DNA of 64,000 nucleotides, taken from assembly GCA_025356445.1 (NCBI GenBank), contig JANXSZ010000028.1, forward strand, positions 62,001 to 126,000. Reading direction: 5' to 3'. Positions 28,865-36,649 of this stretch are shown here, piece by piece (the stretch's first letter is position 1; every line of letters starts with the position of its first letter). The notes below the pieces were generated by a model. It saw nothing but the letters and a program-made list of their open reading frames with translations. It was not told the origin of the DNA and ran no database searches. The translations under genes were made by a program, and so were the position numbers. This DNA comes from Betaproteobacteria bacterium (lineage in GTDB: Bacteria; Pseudomonadota; Gammaproteobacteria; Burkholderiales; Burkholderiaceae_C).

Positions 28865-29338
28865 ATGCTCACCTTGGATAAATTCGATATTGCCATCTTG
28901 GGTGAACTGCAAAACGATGCCCGCCTGACCAACACCGAACTGGCCCAGCGCGTGGGCCTCTCCGCCGCCCCCGTCTGGCGGCGCGTGCGGGCACTGGAAG
29001 ACGCAGGCTACATCATGGCCTACCGGGCAGAAATTGACCGCAACAAAATCGGCCTGGACGTGCTCGCCTTTGTGCGCCTGGACGCCGCCCAAAACAGCGG
29101 GCCCGCACTGCAGGAATTGGAAGACGCGGTCAAGCAAATCCCCGAGGTGGTGTCATGCCACTACATCAGCGGCACCGGTACGTTTGAGTTGCAAGTGGTG
29201 TCCCGCGACCTGAGTACCTTCAGCCAGTTTGCGCGGGAGGTGCTGATTAATCTGCCCAATGTGAAGGATTTGCACACAAGCTTTTCTCTGGGGGAAGTGA
29301 AGGCCAACAGTGCGCTGCCACTGGGGCATTTGGGGTAA
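28865..29338 (+). CDS. Lrp/AsnC family transcriptional regulator
   Basis: 157 residues. DKFDIAILGELQNDARLTNTELAQRVGLSAAPVWRRVRALEDAGYI is the AsnC-type helix-turn-helix and the rest is the RAM ligand-binding domain (GLDVLAFVRLDA; VVSCHYISGTGTFELQVVSRDL). It is divergent from indolepyruvate ferredoxin oxidoreductase and is expected to control it in response to an aromatic amino acid, autoregulating through the palindrome at 28823. It ends 125 bp before phoX, which has its own Pho-type control region. Confidence 0.93.
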   Translation: MLTLDKFDIAILGELQNDARLTNTELAQRVGLSAAPVWRRVRALEDAGYIMAYRAEIDRNKIGLDVLAFVRLDAAQNSGPALQELEDAVKQIPEVVSCHYISGTGTFELQVVSRDLSTFSQFAREVLINLPNVKDLHTSFSLGEVKANSALPLGHLG

Positions 29339-29390
29339 CGGGTTGACCCGCGCAAGAGAACCTCAAACGGCTTATCTGCAGACACCCAGC

Positions 29391-29419
29391 CGTCACCAAA
29401 CCTTCACGCGTTTGTCACA
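29391..29419 (+). promoter_or_regulatory. Pho box: three 7-base direct repeats upstream of phoX
   Basis: CCGTCAC (29391-29397), CCTTCAC (29402-29408) and TTGTCAC (29413-29419) recur with exact 11-base spacing and four-base spacers CAAA and GCGT. This is the CTGTCAT-N4-CTGTCAT geometry of PhoB sites, here with three half-sites, ~45 bp upstream of the phoX start. It predicts phosphate-starvation induction by PhoB. Confidence 0.8.
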
Positions 29420-29463
29420 CCTCATCGGTAATCTCCGGGCCATAAACCCATGGAGTACCTACG

Positions 29464-31812
29464 ATGAACAGCAACATCAGTTTTCACACTGCCCAAATTG
29501 ACCCCGACGACCTGGACAACAACCCCAGCGCCAATACCAGTCTGAATGAGGTTATCGCCACGAAAATGCAACGGCGGCACCTGCTGCGCGGCGGTGTTAG
29601 CGCCTTGGCAGCAGCCAGCTTGAGCGGCGTGGGCATCACGGCATGTGGTGGCAGCAGCGATCCGGCACCAACCGCGACGCCAGCCCCCGCTGCAGTTCCG
29701 ATTTTGGGCTTTTCCGCCATCAGCAAAAGTTTGGCCGACAACGTCGTGGTTCCCGCAGGCTACACCGCCTCCGTGATCTACGCTACAGGCGATTCGATGG
29801 ATGCCGCCGTCACCGACTACAAGAACGACGGCACCGACAGCAACTTCGCCCGCCGCAGTGGCGACCACCATGACGGCATGCACTACTTCGGCCTGACCAC
29901 GGATGGCAAGCCCACGCTGAGCAGCAACGACCGTGCACTGATGTGCATTAACCACGAAGCCATCAACGGCACCGTGCCCTTTCTGCACCCCAATGGCCAG
30001 ACCAACATTGCTGCCAGCGCAGGCCCACGCCCTGAAGCCGAAGCCCTGAAAGAAGTTGAAGCTCACGGCGCATCCGTAGTCGAGATCGCCAAGGCCTCAG
30101 GCAAATTCGGCGTGGTCAAAGCCTCCTCATTCAACCGCCGCGTGACCCCCCGCACGCCGATGACGCTCAATGGCCCGGCCAAGGGCTCTGCGTTGCTGAA
30201 GACCAAATACTCGCCCGACGGCAGCACCACGCGCGGCATGATCGGCAACTGCGCCAGCGGCTACACCCCCTGGGGCACGTACCTGACCTGCGAAGAAAAC
30301 TTTGCGGGCTTCTTCCGCCGTGGCGCCGCCGATGACGCACTGCGCTCGGCCAAAGAACTGACCGCGTTCAAGCGCATCGGCCTGGCACAAGGTGCAGCCG
30401 GTGGCCAGCGCTGGGCCACCGTCGTGCCCGCTGATGCCACCAACACGGAATACACCCGCTGGGACGCCAGCAAACTGGGCTCGTCCGCCGACGGTAGCGA
30501 TGACTTCCGAAACACCCACAACACCTTTGGCTGGGTGGTCGAGATCGACCCGTACAACCCTTCATCCACACCAGCCAAGCACACGGCCCTGGGCCGCTTT
30601 GCGCACGAAGGTGCGTGGCCCAGCAACCCCGTCGTGGGCAAGCCGCTGGCGTTCTACATGGGTGACGATTCCCGCAGTGAATATGTCTACAAATACGTGA
30701 GCACTGCCGTCTGGGATGCCGCAGACGCCAACCCTACAGACCGCCTGGCCACGGGTGCCAAGTACCTGGATTCGGGCACGCTCTACGCCGCCCGCTTCAA
30801 TGCCGATGGCAGCGGCACCTGGCTCAAGCTCGACCTGAGTAACACCGCCATATCGGGCAATACTGTGTACAAATTTGACGATTTAGCCGATGTGCTCATC
30901 AACGCCCGCTTGGCCGCTGATGCCGCTGGGGCCACCAAGTGCGACCGCCCTGAATGGACAGCTGTGAACCCACTGAACGGTGAAATCTACATCACCATGA
31001 CCGAAAACCCTGACCGGGGAAACGTGGGCACCAACAGCAGCAACAACCAGCCCAACCCCGATGTGGACCCCGCTTTCCCCCGCTACTGGCTCGACAACAA
31101 GGGCGTGTCCAGCCAAGGCGCAGCCAGCACGCTCAAGGGCAATGTGAATGGCCAGGTGATGCGCATCCGCGAAACAGGCAGCGACGCCTCTGCAACCACC
31201 TTCAACTGGGACATTTACTTGTTTGGCAGCCAAGCTGCCGCAGACATTGGCCTGGACAACGTGAACTACCAAAAGAACGTCAACCTTTCCGGCTTGAGCG
31301 AGTTCAACGACCTCTCCAAGCCGGATGGCTGCTGGTTCTCCCGCGCCAGCGGCATCCTGTGGATACAGACCGATGACAACGCCTATACCGATGTCACCAA
31401 CTGCATGCTGCTGGCCGCCGTACCTGGCAGCTATGGCGACGGTGGCAAATTGGATGTGGTCAACCAGGCGAACGGCAAACCCGGCACGGCCGGCACCACT
31501 GCCGTGACCGTGTCCACCTTTGCAGGAAAGAAGATGAACGACACGATCTTCAAACGCTTTTTGACGGCACCGCTCGGCTCAGAGGTGACAGGTTTAGCGG
31601 AATCGCCTGACGGACGGGCACTGTTCATCAACATCCAACACCCCGGTGAAAACACCGCAGCAGCCAACATTGCAGACCCCACCAAGTACGAGAGCCACTG
31701 GCCAGGCAACGGCGCAGGCGTGGTGGCTTACGGCCCTGGCGGCAGTGCTGCCCGGCCCCGCTCAGCGACTGTGATGATCACCAAGAATGACGGTGGTGTG
31801 ATCGGGTTGTAA
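29464..31812 (+). CDS. phoX: PhoX-type alkaline phosphatase, Tat-exported
   Basis: 782 residues. A twin-arginine signal (MQRRHLLRGGVSALAAASLSG at residues ~35-55, preceded by a long N-region) directs folded export. The mature enzyme has the PhoX/DUF839 blocks: HHDGMHYFGL, LMCINHEAING, GNCASGYTPWGTYLTCEENFAGFF, HNTFGWVVEIDP and FAHEGAW, the acidic and cysteine residues that hold the Ca2+/Fe cofactor in the family. It releases phosphate from organic esters in the periplasm. GGAG sits eight bases before ATG 29464. A Pho box lies upstream and a strong terminator downstream, so it is a single-gene transcription unit. Confidence 0.95.
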   Translation: MNSNISFHTAQIDPDDLDNNPSANTSLNEVIATKMQRRHLLRGGVSALAAASLSGVGITACGGSSDPAPTATPAPAAVPILGFSAISKSLADNVVVPAGYTASVIYATGDSMDAAVTDYKNDGTDSNFARRSGDHHDGMHYFGLTTDGKPTLSSNDRALMCINHEAINGTVPFLHPNGQTNIAASAGPRPEAEALKEVEAHGASVVEIAKASGKFGVVKASSFNRRVTPRTPMTLNGPAKGSALLKTKYSPDGSTTRGMIGNCASGYTPWGTYLTCEENFAGFFRRGAADDALRSAKELTAFKRIGLAQGAAGGQRWATVVPADATNTEYTRWDASKLGSSADGSDDFRNTHNTFGWVVEIDPYNPSSTPAKHTALGRFAHEGAWPSNPVVGKPLAFYMGDDSRSEYVYKYVSTAVWDAADANPTDRLATGAKYLDSGTLYAARFNADGSGTWLKLDLSNTAISGNTVYKFDDLADVLINARLAADAAGATKCDRPEWTAVNPLNGEIYITMTENPDRGNVGTNSSNNQPNPDVDPAFPRYWLDNKGVSSQGAASTLKGNVNGQVMRIRETGSDASATTFNWDIYLFGSQAAADIGLDNVNYQKNVNLSGLSEFNDLSKPDGCWFSRASGILWIQTDDNAYTDVTNCMLLAAVPGSYGDGGKLDVVNQANGKPGTAGTTAVTVSTFAGKKMNDTIFKRFLTAPLGSEVTGLAESPDGRALFINIQHPGENTAAANIADPTKYESHWPGNGAGVVAYGPGGSAARPRSATVMITKNDGGVIGL

Positions 31813-31850
31813 ACCAGCAGCTTGGGCGCTGAAAGCCTGAACGCTCAAGG

Positions 31851-31880
31851 CCCAGTCTGTATTTACAGGCTGGGTTTTTC
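31851..31880 (+). terminator. Rho-independent terminator after phoX
   Basis: An 11-bp stem CCCAGTCTGTA / TACAGGCTGGG (one G-U pair) with a two-base loop, followed by TTTTTC and AATTTT. It lies 38 bp after the phoX stop and before the convergent cyanase gene. Confidence 0.88.
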
Positions 31881-31898
31881 AATTTTGATGCCGATTGT

Positions 31899-32342
31899 TC
31901 AATACGTCTTGTACGGCAAGAACTTGCCCGATAACACCACGTTGACACGGTCGCCTTTCGGGTCGGGCTGGCGCACGATGTCCATGCTGAAGTCGATGGC
32001 ACTCATGATACCGTCGCCAAACTCTTCGTGGATCAGCTCCTTGATCGTCGTGCCATAGACACTGACCAGCTCATACCAGCGGTAGATCAACGGATCAGTA
32101 GGCACAGGGGTTGGCAGCGAGCCTTTGTAGGGCACGACTTGCAGCCATTTTTGCTCTTCCAACGTCAGGTCAAACAGTTCGCCGATAGTTTTGGCTTGCT
32201 CAGCCGTGGCCGTCATTTGGCCCAGGCACAGAGCGGTTGTCCATTCTTTGGACTGTCCTACAGCCTTGGCGACAGCCTCCCATTTGATACCTTTGGACAC
32301 TTTGACGGTGATGATTTTTTCGGTGATGTCATTGCGGTTCAT
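31899..32342 (-). CDS. cynS: Cyanase (cyanate hydratase)
   Basis: 147 residues from ATG 32342. An N-terminal helix-turn-helix-like domain precedes the catalytic dimer domain. The active-site residues known from E. coli cyanase (Arg96, Glu99, Ser122) align with R88 and E91 in YRWYELVSVYGTTIKELIHE and S114 in GDGIMSAIDF; the C-terminus GDRVNVVLSGKFLPYKTY is diagnostic. It decomposes cyanate with bicarbonate to ammonia and CO2, detoxifying cyanate and supplying nitrogen. No cynT, cynX, CynR or cyanate ABC genes are adjacent, so it seems to stand alone, convergent with phoX. Confidence 0.97.
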   Translation of the reverse strand: MNRNDITEKIITVKVSKGIKWEAVAKAVGQSKEWTTALCLGQMTATAEQAKTIGELFDLTLEEQKWLQVVPYKGSLPTPVPTDPLIYRWYELVSVYGTTIKELIHEEFGDGIMSAIDFSMDIVRQPDPKGDRVNVVLSGKFLPYKTY

Positions 32343-32408
32343 AGCGGTTCCATGAAGGGTTAAAAACAAAGGGATGGCACCAAGCTCAGCTTGAGCGTTA
32401 CCCAAGCA

Positions 32409-33602
32409 CTATTTGGGCCAGATCGCCCACAGCCGCAGCGTCTGCTTCAAGCGCCCGGCCAACTCACCTGCCTCCACCCCTGACCCGGCGTAGTAATCGG
32501 CACGCACCGCCCCCACAATCGCACTGCCGGTATCTTGCGCAAACACCAGTTTTTGCAGCTTCGCTGTCGGCCCAGGGGACACCAGCCACACGGGGGTGCC
32601 ATAAGGAATGCTGCCAGGGTCCACAGCGATGGAACGCCCTGGCGTCAGCGGTACGCCTTGGGCGCCACGGGGGCCGAGAGTGGTATCGGCTTCGGGCACG
32701 GGTTCTTCCTTGAAGAACACATAGCGCGGATTACTCCACAGCATCTCTTGCACCCGCTGCGGATTTTGGGCAATCCAACCTTTGATGGCAGGCCAGGAGC
32801 CGTCACGCAACAGACCTTGATCGAGCAGCCAGCGGCCTACGCTTTTGTACGGTTGTTCGTTGGTGCCACCAAAAGCCACGCGCACCAAACGCTGACTGTC
32901 ATTGGCCTCGCGTACACGCAAGCGGCCTGAACCTTGAATGTGCAACACCAGCGCGTCCACCGGGTCAGCAAGCCAAGCGATCTCACGGCCTACCAGCGCC
33001 GCACGGGCTTCTGGCAGGGTGTCAATCTCTTGGCGACTGAACCAGGAACGACCACTGCGCCAGGTGGTGGGCGTGCGGTAGAGCGGTACGGTAAAGCCAG
33101 GGCGCTGGGTACGCGAGGCTTCCAGGACGGGTTCGTAATACGAGGTCAACAAGCCGTCTGATGCAGCGCCTGATGCAGGTTCAATGCGGTAAGGCTGCAA
33201 GCGCGCCACCATCCAGCGCCGCTGATCGTCCGCTGTGGCGATACTGAGCTGGCGCACCTGGGTGCACAGCGGCGCGAAGACGGGGCCAGGACGCTCGCAG
33301 CTTTTGATCCAGGCGTTCCAGGCTTCAAACAGGCTGTCTTCTGTGAAACCTGGCAATTCGGCCCAGCGTACCGGCACCCAGCGGCTTTTGGCTTGGGCAC
33401 GGGGCGGTGGCAGGGGGGCGGTATCTTCGGGCAAACCGGTGGCAGGATCGATTTCGGTGCTGGCTGTAGGCCAACTGGGCACGGGGGAAGTGGATTGAGC
33501 GGGCTTGGGGCCGCTGGCGCATGCAGCGAGTAAACCCACAAAAACCACGGTAATCGCGCCTAGAATCAAACGCTTAAACCACCGCTGGACGAGGAATTGC
33601 AT
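32409..33602 (-). CDS. mltA: Membrane-bound lytic murein transglycosylase A
   Basis: 397 residues from ATG 33602, chosen because it gives a proper lipoprotein signal: basic N-region (QRWFKR), hydrophobic core, lipobox LAAC with Cys28. The MltA domain (DGLLTSYYEPVLEASRTQRPGFTVPLYR) and the 3D domain with the catalytic aspartate region (SIAVDPGSIPYGTPVWLVS; VFAQDTGSAIVGAVRADYYAGSG) are intact. It cleaves the MurNAc-GlcNAc bond at the inner face of the outer membrane, forming 1,6-anhydro ends. The start shares the tetramer CATG with the oppositely directed small membrane protein gene. A long in-frame extension upstream is antisense to that gene. Confidence 0.92.
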   Translation of the reverse strand: MQFLVQRWFKRLILGAITVVFVGLLAACASGPKPAQSTSPVPSWPTASTEIDPATGLPEDTAPLPPPRAQAKSRWVPVRWAELPGFTEDSLFEAWNAWIKSCERPGPVFAPLCTQVRQLSIATADDQRRWMVARLQPYRIEPASGAASDGLLTSYYEPVLEASRTQRPGFTVPLYRTPTTWRSGRSWFSRQEIDTLPEARAALVGREIAWLADPVDALVLHIQGSGRLRVREANDSQRLVRVAFGGTNEQPYKSVGRWLLDQGLLRDGSWPAIKGWIAQNPQRVQEMLWSNPRYVFFKEEPVPEADTTLGPRGAQGVPLTPGRSIAVDPGSIPYGTPVWLVSPGPTAKLQKLVFAQDTGSAIVGAVRADYYAGSGVEAGELAGRLKQTLRLWAIWPK

Positions 33603-33795
33603 GTTACTGATTGTGTTGGAAGCCATTGGGGCATTATTGGTACTGGTGCTCATTGTCTGGTGGACCATGTTCTCAGGTCGAAAGAAGGGGGAGCCGCCAG
33701 AACGGGTGCGCGCACCGGACGAAACCCTGTGGTCGATTGCCGAAGGCTTTCCGCCCGTCGAGAAAAAACCTGACGATAAGTCGGCCAAGGACTGA
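33601..33795 (+). CDS. Small single-pass membrane protein (64 residues)
   Basis: The start is supported by GAGGAA seven bases before ATG 33601. MLLIVLEAIGALLVLVLIVWWTMFSG is one hydrophobic segment, followed by a basic patch (RKKGEPPERVR) and a polar cytoplasmic tail ending KKPDDKSAKD. I recognise no domain; similar short proteins occur in related Burkholderiales by recollection. It diverges from mltA with both start codons built from one CATG, so the two genes necessarily share or cross promoters, which hints at a link with cell-wall turnover but does not prove it. Confidence 0.7.
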   Translation: MLLIVLEAIGALLVLVLIVWWTMFSGRKKGEPPERVRAPDETLWSIAEGFPPVEKKPDDKSAKD

Positions 33796-33841
33796 AATCA
33801 ATTCAATCACCTGGTAGCGCAATACTACCGGGCACAGTCCG

Positions 33842-34468
33842 CTATAAATTACGCAGCATATTAGCCAATTCAACTGCTGATTTAACGTCCATTTTGTCAA
33901 ACACCCTGGCACGGTGAACCTCCACGGTGCGCACGCTGATGTTGAGCTGGTCGGCGATCAGCTTGTTTGGCAAACCTTCCACCACCCGCTGCATCACATC
34001 GCGCTCACGCTCGGTCAACTCGCCTATGCGGGCTTGCAGGCTGGTTCGGGCCTGTTGCAGAGCCAGTGTTTTGGCGGACTGCTGCAAGGCTTGCTCAATG
34101 CGGTCAACCAACAGGTTGTCTGAAAACGGCTTGGGACAAAAATCAAACGCACCGCGCTTCACAGCGTCTACCGCCGTGGGCACATCGGCGTGACCCGTCA
34201 AAAAGATTACCGGCATCAGCATCGTCAAGCCACGCTGCGCCAACTGCTCAAACAGCGCCAGCCCGCTCATGCCGGGCATCCGAACATCCAGTAACAAACA
34301 GCAAGGTTGCGACGGTGCAAAGTTGGGTTTGAGCACCTTGGCGAAGTTTTCAGCGCTGTCATAGCCTTCGCTCAGCAAGCGCCGGGTACGCAGCAGCCAC
34401 GCCAGGGCATCACGCACGCTGGCGTCGTCGTCAACGATGTAGACAAGAGCGTCAGAGACGGGTTGCAT
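33842..34468 (-). CDS. FixJ/NarL-type response regulator
   Basis: 208 residues. Receiver domain with acidic pair in VDDD (13-15), phosphoacceptor D61 in LLLDVRMPGMSG, the Thr of FLTGHAD near 96 and Lys in FCPKPFS. A LuxR-type helix-turn-helix ends the protein (LTERERDVMQRVVEGLPNKLIADQLNISVRTVEVHRARVFDKM). Phosphorylation by the kinase encoded 42 bp upstream on the same strand should activate DNA binding. FixJ-like regulators control respiratory or carboxylate-use genes, but no target is visible here. Confidence 0.95.
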   Translation of the reverse strand: MQPVSDALVYIVDDDASVRDALAWLLRTRRLLSEGYDSAENFAKVLKPNFAPSQPCCLLLDVRMPGMSGLALFEQLAQRGLTMLMPVIFLTGHADVPTAVDAVKRGAFDFCPKPFSDNLLVDRIEQALQQSAKTLALQQARTSLQARIGELTERERDVMQRVVEGLPNKLIADQLNISVRTVEVHRARVFDKMDVKSAVELANMLRNL

Positions 34469-34510
34469 AACTTGGCCACCTAAGAGGAAAAGATAAGAGA
34501 AAGAGGAGCA

Positions 34511-36649
34511 TCAATTTCCGGAAGGCCGGGCAGGAAGCGTGAATCTGAAAATCGTACCCTGTGGCGAGCGGTTTTCAAATTCGAGTATTCCCCCATGCTG
34601 CTCCACCACGGTACGGCACAAGCTCAGCCCCAAACCCATGCCTTCCTGCTTGGTGGTGAAAAACAAGGTGAACAACTGTTTGGCCACCTCTACGGGGATG
34701 CCTACACCGCCATCGGCCACGGAAAATTGCACACCGCCAGTGTGGGTATCCAGACGCAAGTCGAGTGCCAGCAACCGCGTGGTGACGCTGGTCTGGTCCA
34801 TCGCCTGCATACCGTTGCGTGCGAGGTTCAGCAGCACCTGCTCGACCATGGTGCGGTCGCAAAACAGCGGGGGCAGGTCGTCATCCACGTGAATTTGCAC
34901 CTGCACGCCCAGTTTGTGCGCTTGCAGACTGACCAGCGGCATGATGGCCTCAAGCAAGGCTTGGGGCTGGACACCTTCGCGATCGCCTTCGCGTCGGCGT
35001 ACAAAGTTATGCACGCTTTTGATAACTTTACCTGCGCGTTCGGCCTGCTCAGCGATGCGGCGCAAGGCGCCCGCCAGATCCGCCTTAAGTACGTCGTGGG
35101 GCGTTGGGGCGGCGCTGTCGTCATCCTTTAACAAGTTCAAACTGCCCGTCGCATAGCTGGATATGGCGGCCAAGGGCTGGTTCAGTTCGTGGCTGAGCAA
35201 CGAGGCCATCTCGCCCACCGTGGCCAGCCGGGCGGTGGCTTGCAAGCGTTCCTGGCTGGCGCGGGAGAGATCCTCTACACGGCGCTGCTCGCTGATGTCC
35301 ACAAACGCACTCATCCACCCTGTTTGGGTGCCTACGGCATTAATCAATGGGGCTTCAAAAATCAACACCGGAAAGCGCACACCGTCCTGGCGTACGAAAA
35401 CGGTCTCCAGACCTTCCCGTGCCGACCCACTGTCCAGCCCTCGGGCCAACTGCTTGGCACGGTAAGCTTGCGCCATGTCTTCAGGCCAGAACGGCACAGG
35501 TTCAGGCTCAGGGGGAAGCAGCCTCAGAACACGGCCAATATGGCGATCTAACAGGGGGGGAAGCACACCCTCCATCAATGAATCCGCAGGCAACGGGACG
35601 GGCGCAGACGCGCTGCGGTTGGAGGCCAGTAAAACCTCGGCAGAATAGCCCACCATCTGACAAAAAGCCGGGTTCACATAGCGAATATGGCCTTGCGTGT
35701 CACGCGCCAGTAGACCGGTGACCAGCGAGTCTTCCATCGCTTTGCGAAACGCCAGCGCTTCTGCCAGATTGCGCTCGGCTTGCATGCGCCTGCGCATGTC
35801 CCGCCCTAACATCGCCAGCACCGAAAGCAGCGCAATGGACAGCACCGTCACCAACGCGGTCAGCACATTGGGAAACAGGTCAGGCCCGGCGCGCCAGCTG
35901 TCCAAACGCAACAGTACCGTATTGCCCGGCAGGCTCAACACTTGCTGCCCAGTGAAGATACGTGTGCCCCGGCGCATGGAGCCATGCAGCGCCAGCCGTG
36001 TGCCATCCAACTCCGTGAACGAGGCTTCTTGACCTCGGGTCAGCTGCGGCCCCACGGTGTCCGACAGGATGGTGGGCAGTGAGTAGCTGGCGATCAGGTA
36101 GCCAGACAAACGGGCGCCAGAGTTGAGCGGCAAACACAAGTCCATCACCTCTTGCCCCGCACCGTCGTCTTGTGGCAAAAAATAGCTGGGTGAGTACGCG
36201 GGGCCACTGAAGCGACGGGCATTGGCACAGGCCAGGGCCACATCAGCGTGTAAATTCTCACGGCCCAAACGGCTGAACACCAGTGGTCGAAACGGTGTAT
36301 CTACGTGCACAAGAGTAACCATGCTGGCACTGCGCCACTCAATGCGCAGCAACTCACGGTGCTGGCGCAGCAGCGCCGCAGCCTGCACAGGCCAGACATC
36401 AAGTTGAGGACTGCTGGCTTGCAAAGCTTGCATGTCTTGCAGGTTGCGCGTCAACATCGTGCGGATATCGTTGACCGCGTCAGCGGCGTCGCGCTCGACC
36501 TTGCCTTGCACCTGGCTGGCTTCGTACAGACCAGCCAGCCACACCAAGGTGGCCAGCATGGTCACCACCAGCAAGACCAGCATGCTCCACAGGTAACCAC
36601 GCCGCCACAAAAAAGAGAAGCGGCTACGGCGGCGTAAGGAAAAGATCAT
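34511..36649 (-). CDS. Membrane sensor histidine kinase with PAS domain
   Basis: 712 residues from ATG 36649. Basic N-terminus, helix ~20-43, a periplasmic sensor domain (~45-255), second helix ~258-283, a PAS domain starting near 300 (LLARDTQGHIRYVNPAFCQMVGYS), then the dimerisation helix with H487 in SLLSHELNQPLAAISSYATGSL. ATPase boxes follow: N (LLNLARNGMQAM), G1 (VADGGVGIPVE), G2 (GMGLGLSLCRTVVEQHGG). This is a DctB/FixL-like kinase (HisKA with the ELNQPL variant). Its ATG overlaps the yhdP stop by four bases, so it is translated with yhdP and followed by its FixJ-type partner. The periplasmic ligand is unknown. Confidence 0.92.
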   Translation of the reverse strand: MIFSLRRRSRFSFLWRRGYLWSMLVLLVVTMLATLVWLAGLYEASQVQGKVERDAADAVNDIRTMLTRNLQDMQALQASSPQLDVWPVQAAALLRQHRELLRIEWRSASMVTLVHVDTPFRPLVFSRLGRENLHADVALACANARRFSGPAYSPSYFLPQDDGAGQEVMDLCLPLNSGARLSGYLIASYSLPTILSDTVGPQLTRGQEASFTELDGTRLALHGSMRRGTRIFTGQQVLSLPGNTVLLRLDSWRAGPDLFPNVLTALVTVLSIALLSVLAMLGRDMRRRMQAERNLAEALAFRKAMEDSLVTGLLARDTQGHIRYVNPAFCQMVGYSAEVLLASNRSASAPVPLPADSLMEGVLPPLLDRHIGRVLRLLPPEPEPVPFWPEDMAQAYRAKQLARGLDSGSAREGLETVFVRQDGVRFPVLIFEAPLINAVGTQTGWMSAFVDISEQRRVEDLSRASQERLQATARLATVGEMASLLSHELNQPLAAISSYATGSLNLLKDDDSAAPTPHDVLKADLAGALRRIAEQAERAGKVIKSVHNFVRRREGDREGVQPQALLEAIMPLVSLQAHKLGVQVQIHVDDDLPPLFCDRTMVEQVLLNLARNGMQAMDQTSVTTRLLALDLRLDTHTGGVQFSVADGGVGIPVEVAKQLFTLFFTTKQEGMGLGLSLCRTVVEQHGGILEFENRSPQGTIFRFTLPARPSGN

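Noticed and set aside
32384-32396. GCTCA-GCT-TGAGC hairpin between mltA and cynS as a terminator
   Set aside because: Only five base pairs, and the nearest T-run on the minus strand is about 15 bases away.
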